From positions 1 through 63,217 of the forward strand of contig CAKSBI010000009.1 in assembly GCA_934437985.1 (NCBI GenBank): 63,217 nucleotides of DNA, given 5' to 3'. Positions 1 to 7,711 of the stretch are shown here, in pieces. The notes below the pieces were generated by a model, which did not search any database, was not told where the DNA came from, and worked only from the letters and a program-made list of their open reading frames with translations. This DNA comes from an uncultured Lachnospiraceae bacterium. Lineage in GTDB: Bacteria > Bacillota > Clostridia > Lachnospirales > Lachnospiraceae. Every line of letters begins with the position of its first letter. Position 1 is the first letter of the stretch. A program made the position numbers and the translations under genes.

Positions 1-99
1 ACATCCGGTGGATGTTTGTTCTGCTCCGACCGGAGTGGAACGTAGAAACGAGGTCGATGAAGCAGGAAGCCCATTGGTTTAAGACAATGGGTAGTTCAC
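1..99 (+). mobile_element. Right end of an IS200/IS605-type element (omegaRNA 3' scaffold)
   Basis: Seen: three short hairpins in a row: ACATCC/GGATGT at 1-15, CTCC/GGAG at 26-37, and CCCATTG/CAATGGG at 70-91, then GTAGTTCAC ending at 99. A terminal 7-bp stem with the tnpB stop codon in its loop, followed by a TTCAC-type end, is the usual layout of IS605-family right ends. In that family the transcript of this end is the omegaRNA of TnpB, and the bases just after the end act as the guide. AT-rich host-like sequence starts at 100. The left end and most of tnpB lie outside the window. Confidence 0.62.
2..82 (+). CDS. tnpB: 3' end of tnpB (RNA-guided nuclease of an IS605-type element), partial
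   Basis: Only the last 26 codons are present. The frame starting at base 2 is open and stops at TAA 80-82, inside the loop of the terminal hairpin. It ends with residues EAGSPLV. TnpB frames commonly run into the omegaRNA scaffold in this way. The call rests on this overlap and on the structure around it, not on a catalytic motif, because the RuvC and zinc-finger parts are outside the window. Confidence 0.5.
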   Translation, partial: HPVDVCSAPTGVERRNEVDEAGSPLV

Positions 100-243
100 A
101 TATACATCCTTTTTGGACTTTCATATTATATTAGTCAATTTTTGTATCTTTTTTAGTCATTTTTTGTATAATGAGAAAAACTGGCAGTTCTTGAACAAAT
201 CAGCGTCTCGTGCCACAGTATGGGTGATGTAAAAAAGGCACTG

Positions 244-1581
244 TCAGTACTTCAGCTTTTTTGTACACCTTCGGAAGATGATAAATGAAGCTGCTGCAGC
301 CAGTGTCTCTGTCACCGGAAACGCCCAGAATACTCCGGCTGCCCCTATGATGCGGCTTAATATAAATGCTGCGGGGATCATAATAAGAGTGTAGCGTAAC
401 AGAGAGATCAACAGAGAAGCCGGGCCATTCTCAAGAGCCTCCAATGCACCACAGCATGTCACGGAGACAGAGGAGATTATAAAGCCTGTGCATATGACAG
501 TCAGTGCCCTGATACCCATCTGTATAGTCTGTGTATTTTCTGTAAAAAGTCCTATCATCTGCCCCGGAATCAGTAGGGATAATATTACTCCAATGGCCAT
601 AACCCCGGCAGTAAGGCAGAGTGTGGTATAGAAGATTTTGCGGACACGTCGTTTTTCACCGGCACCATAGTTAAAGCTTATTAATGGGCGGATACCCTGA
701 ATGATACCATTAGCGGACAGATAAATAAATGTCTGTAATTTATAATATGCACCCAGCACGAGTACATACTTTTCTGAAAATGCAGTCAGGATTCCGTTAA
801 GACATGAGATCATAAGTGATGGCAGCGCCATATTTAATGATGCAGGGATTCCTACAGCATATAACTTGTACAGCATATTCCTGTTAAATGATATATTTTT
901 TGTGCTGAAATTAAGTGGCAATGGGCGGAAAATACAGAAAAACAGATAAATAAGCAATGTTATTGTCTGTCCGATACCGGTTGCATAGGCGGCACCGGCC
1001 ATACCCATCTCCGGGAAAGGCCCTATACCAAAGATCATTAACGGATCAAGTATAATATTAGAGATAAATCCGCACATCATACTTAGCATGGAAACCTTCA
1101 TCCGGCCAACAGCCTGAAAAATCTTTTCCAGGGAGATTCCAAGCATGATTATTATTGAAAATAGAAATGCCCTGTAGGCATATATAAGTCCCATTTCAAT
1201 AATCTCGTTATCCTGTGTATATAGGGACAAAAAATGTGGTATCTGTGCCATGCATATGACCATAAGAATTAACCCATGGATAAAGCTTAACAGCATTCCG
1301 GTTGTGGCTGCCCGGTCTGCCTGTGCCTGGTCCCCGGCTCCAAGGCAGAAAGCGATTCTTGCATTCATTCCAATTCCAAAGCCGACTGCGACTGCTGTCA
1401 TCAGATTCTGAAGCGGGTATACCAGTGAGAGTGCAGTCATGGCATCCTCACTGATCTTTGCCACAAAATAACTGTCTACAATATTATATAAAGAATTAAT
1501 AGCCATGGATATCACCATAGGAAGTGCCATGGATATTACCAATGGTAAAACCGGTTTTTCTTTCATAAAGTTCTGATTCAT
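244..1581 (-). CDS. MATE family multidrug/sodium antiporter
   Basis: The 445-residue protein is almost wholly hydrophobic with about 12 membrane segments, the usual size and shape of MATE (MatE/NorM/DinF) exporters. These expel cationic drugs or metabolites across the cytoplasmic membrane using a sodium or proton gradient. The N-terminus (PLVISMALPMVISM, then LYNIVDSYFV) is the typical first MatE repeat; a second related half begins near residue 235. An AAAGGAA ribosome site lies 8 bases before ATG 1581, and a sigma-A-type promoter sits upstream (1632-1660). A second MATE gene at 19333 is only a distant relative. Substrate cannot be told from sequence. Confidence 0.93.
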   Translation of the reverse strand: MNQNFMKEKPVLPLVISMALPMVISMAINSLYNIVDSYFVAKISEDAMTALSLVYPLQNLMTAVAVGFGIGMNARIAFCLGAGDQAQADRAATTGMLLSFIHGLILMVICMAQIPHFLSLYTQDNEIIEMGLIYAYRAFLFSIIIMLGISLEKIFQAVGRMKVSMLSMMCGFISNIILDPLMIFGIGPFPEMGMAGAAYATGIGQTITLLIYLFFCIFRPLPLNFSTKNISFNRNMLYKLYAVGIPASLNMALPSLMISCLNGILTAFSEKYVLVLGAYYKLQTFIYLSANGIIQGIRPLISFNYGAGEKRRVRKIFYTTLCLTAGVMAIGVILSLLIPGQMIGLFTENTQTIQMGIRALTVICTGFIISSVSVTCCGALEALENGPASLLISLLRYTLIMIPAAFILSRIIGAAGVFWAFPVTETLAAAASFIIFRRCTKKLKY

Positions 1582-1631
1582 ATTGTTAATTCCTTTTGTT
1601 ATATGTTATTATTAATGTAATGCACCTGTTA

Positions 1632-1660
1632 ACTTTATTCGGTTATGGATATTTTGTCAA
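1632..1660 (-). promoter_or_regulatory. Sigma-A-type promoter of the MATE gene
   Basis: On the minus strand TTGACA (1660-1655) is followed after 17 bases by TAAAGT (1637-1632). Transcription would start about 40 bases before the MATE start codon. Confidence 0.55.
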
Positions 1661-1713
1661 GCGCAGGGTGTATTAACATTCAGGATTTTGCCGGGAAGGA
1701 GTGAAGTGGGACG

Positions 1714-2244
1714 ATGATTATTTTAATAGCAGGGGCATCACATACAGGCAAGACAGCACTGGCACAGAGGCTCCTGGAAAAGTATGGATACCCATATTTA
1801 TCGATAGACCATTTAAAGATGGGGCTGATACGGAGTGGCAGTACGGAGCTTACCCCGACAAGTGACGATTCTGACCTGACGGCGTATTTGTGGAATATTG
1901 TACGTGAAATTATAAAGACAGCAATAGAAAATAAGCAGAACCTGATTGTTGAGGGCTGTTATATCCCATTTGACTGGTCAGACAGCTTTGAAAAAGAATA
2001 TCTTGATAATATCAGGTATTATTGTCTTATAATGAGTGAGACTTATATTAAGAAGCATTTTGATGATATAAAAGGATATGCGGATATAATCGAAAGCCGC
2101 CTGGACGATGATTATTGTACCATGGAATCTGTGATGGAGGACAACCGGCGGAATCTGGTTCTCGCCAGGGAATACAAGGTGAATTACATACTTATAGATG
2201 AAGAGTATAATGTGGATATTGATCCGGATGATATCGAAGAATAG
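1714..2244 (+). CDS. Small P-loop ATP-binding protein, nucleoside/sugar-kinase-like
   Basis: The 176-residue protein opens with a Walker A motif GASHTGKT at residues 7-14 followed by LAQRLLEKYGYPYLSIDHL, as in small adenylate-kinase-like or 2-phosphoglycerate-kinase-like ATPases. A central segment (LIVEGCYIPFDW, ~79-90) matches the Walker-B strand of these kinases. The C-terminus is acidic. A GGAAGGAG ribosome site precedes ATG 1714. It stands alone between the divergent MATE gene and the TIGR04086 gene, so context says nothing about its substrate. Fold assignment is fairly safe; the reaction is unknown. Confidence 0.75.
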   Translation: MIILIAGASHTGKTALAQRLLEKYGYPYLSIDHLKMGLIRSGSTELTPTSDDSDLTAYLWNIVREIIKTAIENKQNLIVEGCYIPFDWSDSFEKEYLDNIRYYCLIMSETYIKKHFDDIKGYADIIESRLDDDYCTMESVMEDNRRNLVLAREYKVNYILIDEEYNVDIDPDDIEE

Positions 2245-2346
2245 GTATGTAGAATTACTATCCCGGTGAAAGGGAATAAGTCATATTTTGACCATCTGCA
2301 TAATATAATTAGCTAAACAGGTTATTTAACGTTGGGGGTTACTTAG

Positions 2347-2715
2347 TTGAAAAAAGAGGGAACAGGCATAATATGGGGAATACTTAAGTTCCTGCTTATG
2401 TCATATGTGATAACAACGGTCATACTTGTGATACTTGCACTGATGTTGTGGAAAGCAGCTCCTCCGGCGGCACTGATAAGTGGCGGGATGATATTTGCAT
2501 ACATTATGTCATGCTTTCTGGGCGGAATGCTGCTTGGAAAGCGGATAGGCAAAAATAAATACATATGGGGTCTGCTGTTTGGACTGCTGTATTTTGCGGT
2601 TTTGTTCGGAATATCATTTGCATTTAACAGGATATCAGGTGAACCCTTTGGTAATGCACTTACAGTGTGTATGCTGTGTGCAGGAGGGGGAATGCTTGGT
2701 GGAATGTTAGGCTGA
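2347..2715 (+). CDS. TIGR04086-type four-helix membrane protein
   Basis: A 122-residue protein with four hydrophobic segments (about 9-31, 39-58, 68-90, 98-120), Gly-rich at the C-terminus. Proteins of this family sit next to the SCIFF peptide gene in many Clostridia, and that is the arrangement here: scfA begins 85 bases downstream. The start is TTG 2347 with a GGGGGTTA site just before it. Function is unknown; a link to SCIFF is only suggested by recurring neighbourhood. Confidence 0.78.
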   Translation: MKKEGTGIIWGILKFLLMSYVITTVILVILALMLWKAAPPAALISGGMIFAYIMSCFLGGMLLGKRIGKNKYIWGLLFGLLYFAVLFGISFAFNRISGEPFGNALTVCMLCAGGGMLGGMLG

Positions 2716-2723
2716 AAATGTTG

Positions 2724-2752
2724 TTGCCATTAAAAGATAAGTGTGATATACT
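2724..2752 (+). promoter_or_regulatory. Promoter of the SCIFF operon
   Basis: TTGCCA (2724-2729), 17-base spacer, TATACT (2747-2752). It lies between the TIGR04086 gene and scfA, so the peptide and maturase can be expressed apart from the membrane protein. Confidence 0.55.
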
Positions 2753-2800
2753 TGAAAAGAATATAGATGAGATAATACATATAGAAAGAGGTTAGCAGTT

Positions 2801-2944
2801 ATGAAGCATATTAAGACATTGAATTCAAGAAATCTTAAAGAGAGCATGAAGAAGGGTGGATGCGGTGAGTGCCAGACATCATGCCAGTCAGCCTGCAAGA
2901 CATCCTGTACAGTTGGTAATCAGACATGCGAGAATAAGAGATAA
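2801..2944 (+). CDS. scfA: SCIFF ribosomal peptide precursor (six cysteines in forty-five)
   Basis: This 47-residue peptide begins MKHIKTLNSRNLKESMKKGG and carries exactly six cysteines, at residues 21, 24, 28, 32, 36 and 43, each with Thr/Ser-rich spacing. That is the defining pattern of SCIFF, a nearly universal RiPP of Clostridia in which a radical-SAM enzyme makes a sulfur-to-alpha-carbon thioether bridge. The start ATG 2801 follows an AAAGAGG site. The maturase gene follows at once, as is standard. The biological role of the finished peptide is not established in the family. Confidence 0.95.
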   Translation: MKHIKTLNSRNLKESMKKGGCGECQTSCQSACKTSCTVGNQTCENKR

Positions 2945-3069
2945 TTTTTTGAATCAGAGAAGAAGCAATGGAGGGCTGGTTTGGTTTTGCCGGTTAAGGC
3001 ATGCCAAGGGGCTCTCTTTTAATTGTATATAGCAGCCTGGATAAGAAGCAGATGAAAAGGAAAGAGAAC

Positions 3070-4434
3070 ATGATACATAGATATAGGAATAATGGATATA
3101 ATATTGTACTTGATGTTGTAAGCGGATGTGTTCATTCTGTTGATGATATAGCATATGAGGCCATAGGAATGTATGATGAAGATGGCTCTGTTGATGCAGA
3201 CAGACTTAAGGCAATGTTTAATGGTGTTACAGATGAAGATGTAAAGGAGCTTACATCTGAGATAGAGGAGTTAAAGGAACGCGGAGAATTATTCGCTGAG
3301 GATATATATGAACCATATCTTAAGGATGTGGGTAACCGTAAGACTGTTGTTAAGGCGTTATGTCTTCATATTGCACATGACTGTAATCTTGCGTGCCGTT
3401 ACTGCTTTGCAGGAAAAGGCGAATATAATGGCTCGGCAGGTCTTATGAGTGCTGAGGTTGGTAAGAAGGCAATTGATTTTCTCATTGCCAATTCCGGTGC
3501 GAGGCGTAATCTTGAGGTTGATTTCTTTGGTGGGGAGCCTCTTATGAATTTTGATGTTGTTAAGCAGATCGTTGAGTATGGAAGGAGCCTTGAAGAAAAG
3601 TATGACAAGAATTTCAGATTTACCCTCACGACCAATGGTGTGCTGCTTGATGATGATATAATGGAATTTGCCAACAGGGAGATGGCGAATCTCGTTCTCA
3701 GTATAGATGGACGCAGGGAGGTTAATGACAGGATGCGTCCTACAAGGAATGGTAAGAGCAGCTATGATGTAATCCTTCCTAAGTTTATTAAGGCAGCCCG
3801 GTCAAGGCATCAGACCAATTATTATGTGAGGGGAACATTTACGCATTACAATACTGATTTTGTTGAGGATGTCCTTCATCTTGCGGATCTTGGATTTGAA
3901 CAGATCAGTGTTGAACCGGTTGTATCACCTCCGGAAGAGCCGTATGCGATTACGGAAGAGGATATTCCTGTTATATGTGAGGGTTACGACAGGCTTGCTG
4001 TAGAGATGCTTAAGAGGGAAAAGGAAGGAAAAGGATTCAATTTCTTCCATTATATGATTGATCTTGAGGGTGGACCATGTGTTGCCAAGAGATTATCGGG
4101 ATGTGGTTCGGGAACGGAATATCTTGCGGTAACTCCGTGGGGAGATTTGTATCCGTGCCACCAGTTTGTAGGTAATGAAGATTTTCTTTTGGGAAATCTT
4201 GATGAGGGTATTAAGAATATAGGTATTGTTGCCGATTTTAAATTATGTAATGTATACTCTAAGCCAAAATGTCGTGATTGTTTTGCAAGATTTTACTGCA
4301 GTGGGGGCTGCGCAGCTAATGCGTATAATTTCCATGGAAGTATTAATGAGTCGTATGATATTGGTTGTGAGCTTCAGAAGAAGAGGGTTGAGTGTGCCCT
4401 TATGCTGCAGGTTGCAAGGGCAGAAGAACAATAA
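3070..4434 (+). CDS. scfB: SCIFF radical-SAM maturase (thioether-forming)
   Basis: A radical-SAM/SPASM enzyme of about 454 residues that modifies the neighbouring SCIFF peptide. The N-terminal part (MIHRYRNNGYNIVLDVVSG) is the conserved peptide-binding region. The CxxxCxxC cluster motif is at HDCNLACRYCF near residue 105. The C-terminal SPASM part holds further cysteine clusters (CGSG, YPCHQF, CRDCFARFYCSGGC) for two auxiliary [4Fe-4S] clusters. The frame is open from ATG 3001, but I choose ATG 3070 because family proteins start there and AAGGAAAGAG lies just before it; ATG 3052 is the alternative. Confidence 0.93.
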   Translation: MIHRYRNNGYNIVLDVVSGCVHSVDDIAYEAIGMYDEDGSVDADRLKAMFNGVTDEDVKELTSEIEELKERGELFAEDIYEPYLKDVGNRKTVVKALCLHIAHDCNLACRYCFAGKGEYNGSAGLMSAEVGKKAIDFLIANSGARRNLEVDFFGGEPLMNFDVVKQIVEYGRSLEEKYDKNFRFTLTTNGVLLDDDIMEFANREMANLVLSIDGRREVNDRMRPTRNGKSSYDVILPKFIKAARSRHQTNYYVRGTFTHYNTDFVEDVLHLADLGFEQISVEPVVSPPEEPYAITEEDIPVICEGYDRLAVEMLKREKEGKGFNFFHYMIDLEGGPCVAKRLSGCGSGTEYLAVTPWGDLYPCHQFVGNEDFLLGNLDEGIKNIGIVADFKLCNVYSKPKCRDCFARFYCSGGCAANAYNFHGSINESYDIGCELQKKRVECALMLQVARAEEQ

Positions 4435-4458
4435 GTTGTCCGTGTATTGGAACGGGCA

Positions 4459-4489
4459 TTGACTTGATAAGGATAATAAGGTATATAAT
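4459..4489 (+). promoter_or_regulatory. Likely promoter of the mreB-flagellar rod operon
   Basis: TTGACT (4459-4464) is followed by TATATA (4482-4487, 17-base spacer) or TATAAT (4484-4489, 19-base spacer). It looks like a vegetative promoter rather than a sigma-D flagellar one, so these rod genes may follow housekeeping control. Confidence 0.45.
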
Positions 4490-4563
4490 ATTAATAATGA
4501 TTATGATTGTTAATTGATGTTAATACTTGATATAAGTACACATTTGGGAAAGGAGATATACAG

Positions 4564-5553
4564 ATGGGAAGCGATATTGGAATAGATCTTGGAACGGCCA
4601 GCGTTCTTGTATATATAACCGGCAGAGGCGTAGTACTCAGGGAGCCTTCTGTTGTTGCATTTGACAGAGATACAGGTAAGATCAAGGAGATTGGTGAGGA
4701 AGCAAGGCTTATGCTCGGAAGAACTCCGGGTAATATAGTTGCGATACGTCCCCTCAGACAGGGAGTTATCTCGGATTATACTATTACTGAGAAGATGCTT
4801 GTACATTTTATCCAGAAGGCAGTGGGAAGAAAGCGTATCAGAAAGCCTAAGATCAGCATATGTGTCCCAAGCGGTGCAACAGAGGTTGAGAAGAATGCCG
4901 TTGAACAGGCAGCGTATCAGGCCGGTGCACGAGATGTCATGATTATTGAAGAGCCGATCGCCGCTGCTATTGGTGCGGGAATAGATATATCCAGACCGTG
5001 CGGTAACATGATCGTGGATATAGGTGGTGGTACAACAGATATAGCTGTTATATCGCTTGGAGGAACTGTTGTGAGTACTTCCATTAAGATTGCCGGTGAT
5101 GATTTTGACGAGGCGATTGTAAGATACATGAGAAAGCAGAAGAATCTTCTTATTGGAGAGAGGACTGCAGAGGATATTAAGATCAATATAGGTTCTGCAT
5201 TTAAGAGACCTACGGCAGAGACAATGGATGTAAGAGGACGTAATCTTGTGACAGGGCTTCCTAAGACGATTACTGTATCCTCAGATGATACAGAGGAAGC
5301 GCTTAAGGATGCTACTTCCCAGATAGTTGATGCTGTACACAGTGTATTGGAGAAGACTCCGCCTGAGCTTGCTGCGGATATAGCTGACAGGGGAATTGTC
5401 CTTACAGGTGGTGGAAGTATGCTGTATGGTCTTGATGAGCTTATTGAGTCAAGAACAGGTATTACAACAATGACTGCCGATGATCCTACAACTGCTGTTG
5501 CAATCGGTACAGGTAAGTTTGTAGACTTTATGGCAGGAAGAAGAGACGAATAA
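4564..5553 (+). CDS. mreB: MreB/Mbl-type rod-shape actin homologue
   Basis: A 329-residue bacterial actin that organises lateral wall synthesis beneath the membrane. Phosphate-1 loop GIDLGTASVLVY (5-16), phosphate-2 loop IVDIGGGTTDIAVIS (~153-167) and adenosine loop LTGGGSMLYGL (~280-290) are all present. Length and motifs fit MreB/Mbl. In Bacillus subtilis mbl lies directly before flhO-flhP, as this gene lies before the two flagellar rod genes, so Mbl is the closest counterpart. Start ATG 4564 follows AAAGGAG. The next gene starts 27 bases after the stop. Confidence 0.93.
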   Translation: MGSDIGIDLGTASVLVYITGRGVVLREPSVVAFDRDTGKIKEIGEEARLMLGRTPGNIVAIRPLRQGVISDYTITEKMLVHFIQKAVGRKRIRKPKISICVPSGATEVEKNAVEQAAYQAGARDVMIIEEPIAAAIGAGIDISRPCGNMIVDIGGGTTDIAVISLGGTVVSTSIKIAGDDFDEAIVRYMRKQKNLLIGERTAEDIKINIGSAFKRPTAETMDVRGRNLVTGLPKTITVSSDDTEEALKDATSQIVDAVHSVLEKTPPELAADIADRGIVLTGGGSMLYGLDELIESRTGITTMTADDPTTAVAIGTGKFVDFMAGRRDE

Positions 5554-5580
5554 AGGGTTTATTAAACTGGAGGGGGACAT

Positions 5581-6354
5581 ATGGTAAGAGCCTTATATAC
5601 TGCGTACACAGGTATGTATAATGAACAGAACAGGCTTGATATTATATCCAATAACATTGCCAATTCAGCAACGACGGGATATAAGCAGGAAAGTGTTACA
5701 AGCCAGGCTTTTGAACAGATGCTTGCGGTTAAGATCAGGGATGGTTCTGATGCATATATTAACAGACGTATAGGTAAGATGAGCCTTGGTGTAAAGCTGG
5801 GTGAAGTATATACGGATTATGACCAGGGGTCTTTAAGGCAGACTTCTAATACATATGATATGGCAATTAGCGGAGAGGGATTCTTTCAGGTAAGGATACC
5901 TTCTTCTAATGGAAGTTCTGTGGTTAAGTATACAAGAGATGGTAATTTTAACATGAATAAAGACGGATATATCGTTGATGTTAACGGCAACCACCTTCAG
6001 GGAACCAACGGAGACCTGCAGGTAGATCCGGATGCTGCAGAGGTTTCTATTACACGTGATGGATATGTCCAGGTAGATGGTACTGTTGTTGACAGGATTG
6101 CCCTTGCAGATTTTGAAGATTATGATTACCTGAAGAAGTTTGGGGAGAATATGTATGAGACCGTTGATGGTGCCACGGCAAAGGCAGCAACAGGACTGAT
6201 CGAACAGGGATATCTTGAGCAGTCGAATGTCAATGTAGTATCAGAGATGGTGGATATGATAACGATTACGAGGGCTTATGAAGCTAATCAGAGGATCATC
6301 AGATCGGTTGATTCAATGCTTGATAAGGCTTCTAACCAGATAGGAAGAGTGTGA
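5581..6354 (+). CDS. Flagellar rod protein of the FlgF/FlgG family (FlhO-like)
   Basis: A 257-residue subunit of the flagellar rod. The N-terminus (LYTAYTGMYNEQNRLDIISNNIANSATTGYKQE) is the flagella basal-body rod signature, and the C-terminus (VSEMVDMITITRAYEANQRII) is the conserved coiled-coil end. Both pack together in the rod core. It is shorter and more divergent than the following FlgG, matching FlhO of Bacillus. AGGGGGAC precedes ATG 5581. FlgF versus FlhO naming is a matter of convention. Confidence 0.9.
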   Translation: MVRALYTAYTGMYNEQNRLDIISNNIANSATTGYKQESVTSQAFEQMLAVKIRDGSDAYINRRIGKMSLGVKLGEVYTDYDQGSLRQTSNTYDMAISGEGFFQVRIPSSNGSSVVKYTRDGNFNMNKDGYIVDVNGNHLQGTNGDLQVDPDAAEVSITRDGYVQVDGTVVDRIALADFEDYDYLKKFGENMYETVDGATAKAATGLIEQGYLEQSNVNVVSEMVDMITITRAYEANQRIIRSVDSMLDKASNQIGRV

Positions 6355-6393
6355 GTACCGTAACAGATTGCTGATGAATTGGAGGAATGTATT

Positions 6394-7203
6394 ATGATGC
6401 GTGCATTATGGACTGGTGCATCAGGAATGATAGCACAGCAGACTAATGTTGATACAATAGGTAATAATCTTGCGAATGTCAATACAACAGGGTTTAAAGC
6501 AGAGACAGCAGAGTTTAAGTCGCTGTTATATCAGACAGTGCAGGATACATCAACTGATTCAGAGGGTCAGTACAAGCCTCTTGGTGTACAGGTCGGACTG
6601 GGTGTAAGGAATTCAGCGATCAGTACTAATTTTAAGCAGGGCTCACTGCTTGAGACAGGTGGAGATTTTGATTTTGCGATTGAAGGGGAAGGCTTCTTCA
6701 TGGTACAGCTTGAGGATGGCAGTGTCGCTTATACACGTAATGGTAATCTTGTGATGTCCATTGGTAATGACGGTTATACGCTGACTAACGGAGACGGTAA
6801 CCCGATTCTTGATACCAATCTCAATCCTGTAGTTGTTCCGGCAGGTTATGATATAGATGATGTTGCGATTGACAGATTTGGTAATCTGACAGCAAGGGGG
6901 GCAGATGGTAACGCCCACACTATCGGAGTACAGATAGGGCTTGCATTATTTAATAATGCAGGTGGCTTAAGCAAGCTTGGTGGCTCTAATTATGCTGCGA
7001 CCGGTGCTTCGGGTGAAGCTAATGTAACCACGGCAGATAAGTCCGGAACGAAGTTTATTAATGGATATCTTGAGGGCTCTAATGTGCAGGTGGTTGATGA
7101 GATGGTTAACCTCATTGTTGCACAGAGGGCATATGAATTTAATTCAAAAGTAATTAATGCGTCAGATGAGATGCTTCAGCAGGCTAATAATTTAAGGTCA
7201 TAA
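6394..7203 (+). CDS. flgG: Flagellar distal rod protein FlgG (FlhP-like)
   Basis: A 269-residue distal rod protein. It carries the N-terminal motif MRALWTGASGMIAQQTNVDTI...NNLANVNTTGFK and the C-terminal motif VDEMVNLIVAQRAYEFNSKVI. The middle part has the GEGFF segment of the D1 domain. Start: GGAGGA at 6381-6386 places ATG 6394 at 7 bases; an in-frame TTG at 6379 overlaps the ribosome site and is rejected. It follows the FlhO-like gene by 39 bases in one operon. Confidence 0.93.
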   Translation: MMRALWTGASGMIAQQTNVDTIGNNLANVNTTGFKAETAEFKSLLYQTVQDTSTDSEGQYKPLGVQVGLGVRNSAISTNFKQGSLLETGGDFDFAIEGEGFFMVQLEDGSVAYTRNGNLVMSIGNDGYTLTNGDGNPILDTNLNPVVVPAGYDIDDVAIDRFGNLTARGADGNAHTIGVQIGLALFNNAGGLSKLGGSNYAATGASGEANVTTADKSGTKFINGYLEGSNVQVVDEMVNLIVAQRAYEFNSKVINASDEMLQQANNLRS

Positions 7204-7251
7204 TTATTATAATGCATTGAGTGCGGATTAATAGAAAGGTTGGTGTATGGT

Positions 7252-7587
7252 ATGGCAATTTCACTTGATTCGGCATATATGTCAGTTAATAATATGGTTA
7301 ATAGCACCTCACAGGTGAATGCTGACAGGCTGTCGGACAGTCTTAAGGGCATTAAGGAGGATGCATCGGATGATGAACTGATGGATGCCTGTAAAAGCTT
7401 TGAACAATATTTTGTTGAACAGGTAATGAAAGGGTTTACCAAGACACTTGATGAATTTGAAGATAATAAGTATATGGATATGTTTGGAGATACACTGATA
7501 TCCGAATATGCCGGTAAGGTTACGGATTCAGGTAATCTTGGAATAGCACAGATGCTTTATGAATCAATGAAAGCTAATAATGTATGA
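7252..7587 (+). CDS. FlgJ-like rod-capping protein (rod-binding domain only)
   Basis: A ~111-residue protein with the rod-binding domain: DDELMDACKSFEQYFVEQVMKGFTKTL, then YMDMFGDTLISEYAGKVTDSGNLGIAQMLYESM. It corresponds to the N-terminal half of FlgJ and lacks the muramidase half, which is usual in Firmicutes. It caps the growing rod in the periplasm-equivalent space. Start is uncertain between GTG 7243 and ATG 7252; the AGAAAGG site at 7233-7239 suits either. Last gene of the operon; a terminator follows at 7630. Confidence 0.85.
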   Translation: MAISLDSAYMSVNNMVNSTSQVNADRLSDSLKGIKEDASDDELMDACKSFEQYFVEQVMKGFTKTLDEFEDNKYMDMFGDTLISEYAGKVTDSGNLGIAQMLYESMKANNV

Positions 7588-7629
7588 TATGCGGATATAC
7601 ATTGTAAAGTAATTAAAAAAAACTAAGTT

Positions 7630-7661
7630 ATGCCCCGTTGCCTGATGCGGGGTATTTGTTT
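7630..7661 (+). terminator. Rho-independent terminator after the flagellar rod operon
   Basis: An 8-bp stem ATGCCCCG/CGGGGTAT with a 10-base loop is followed by TTGTTT. Confidence 0.7.
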
Positions 7662-7711
7662 ATATTAGAATATTATTTTGGATGTTGGGTAAGTGAAAAG
7701 GTGGATAAAAG

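Noticed and set aside
173..288. A plus-strand open frame reading SVSCHSMGDVKKALSVLQLF that looks protein-like.
   Set aside because: It has no start codon or ribosome site, follows directly on the IS end, and overlaps the 3' end of the MATE gene on the other strand. It may be a gene tail, but I cannot name a family.
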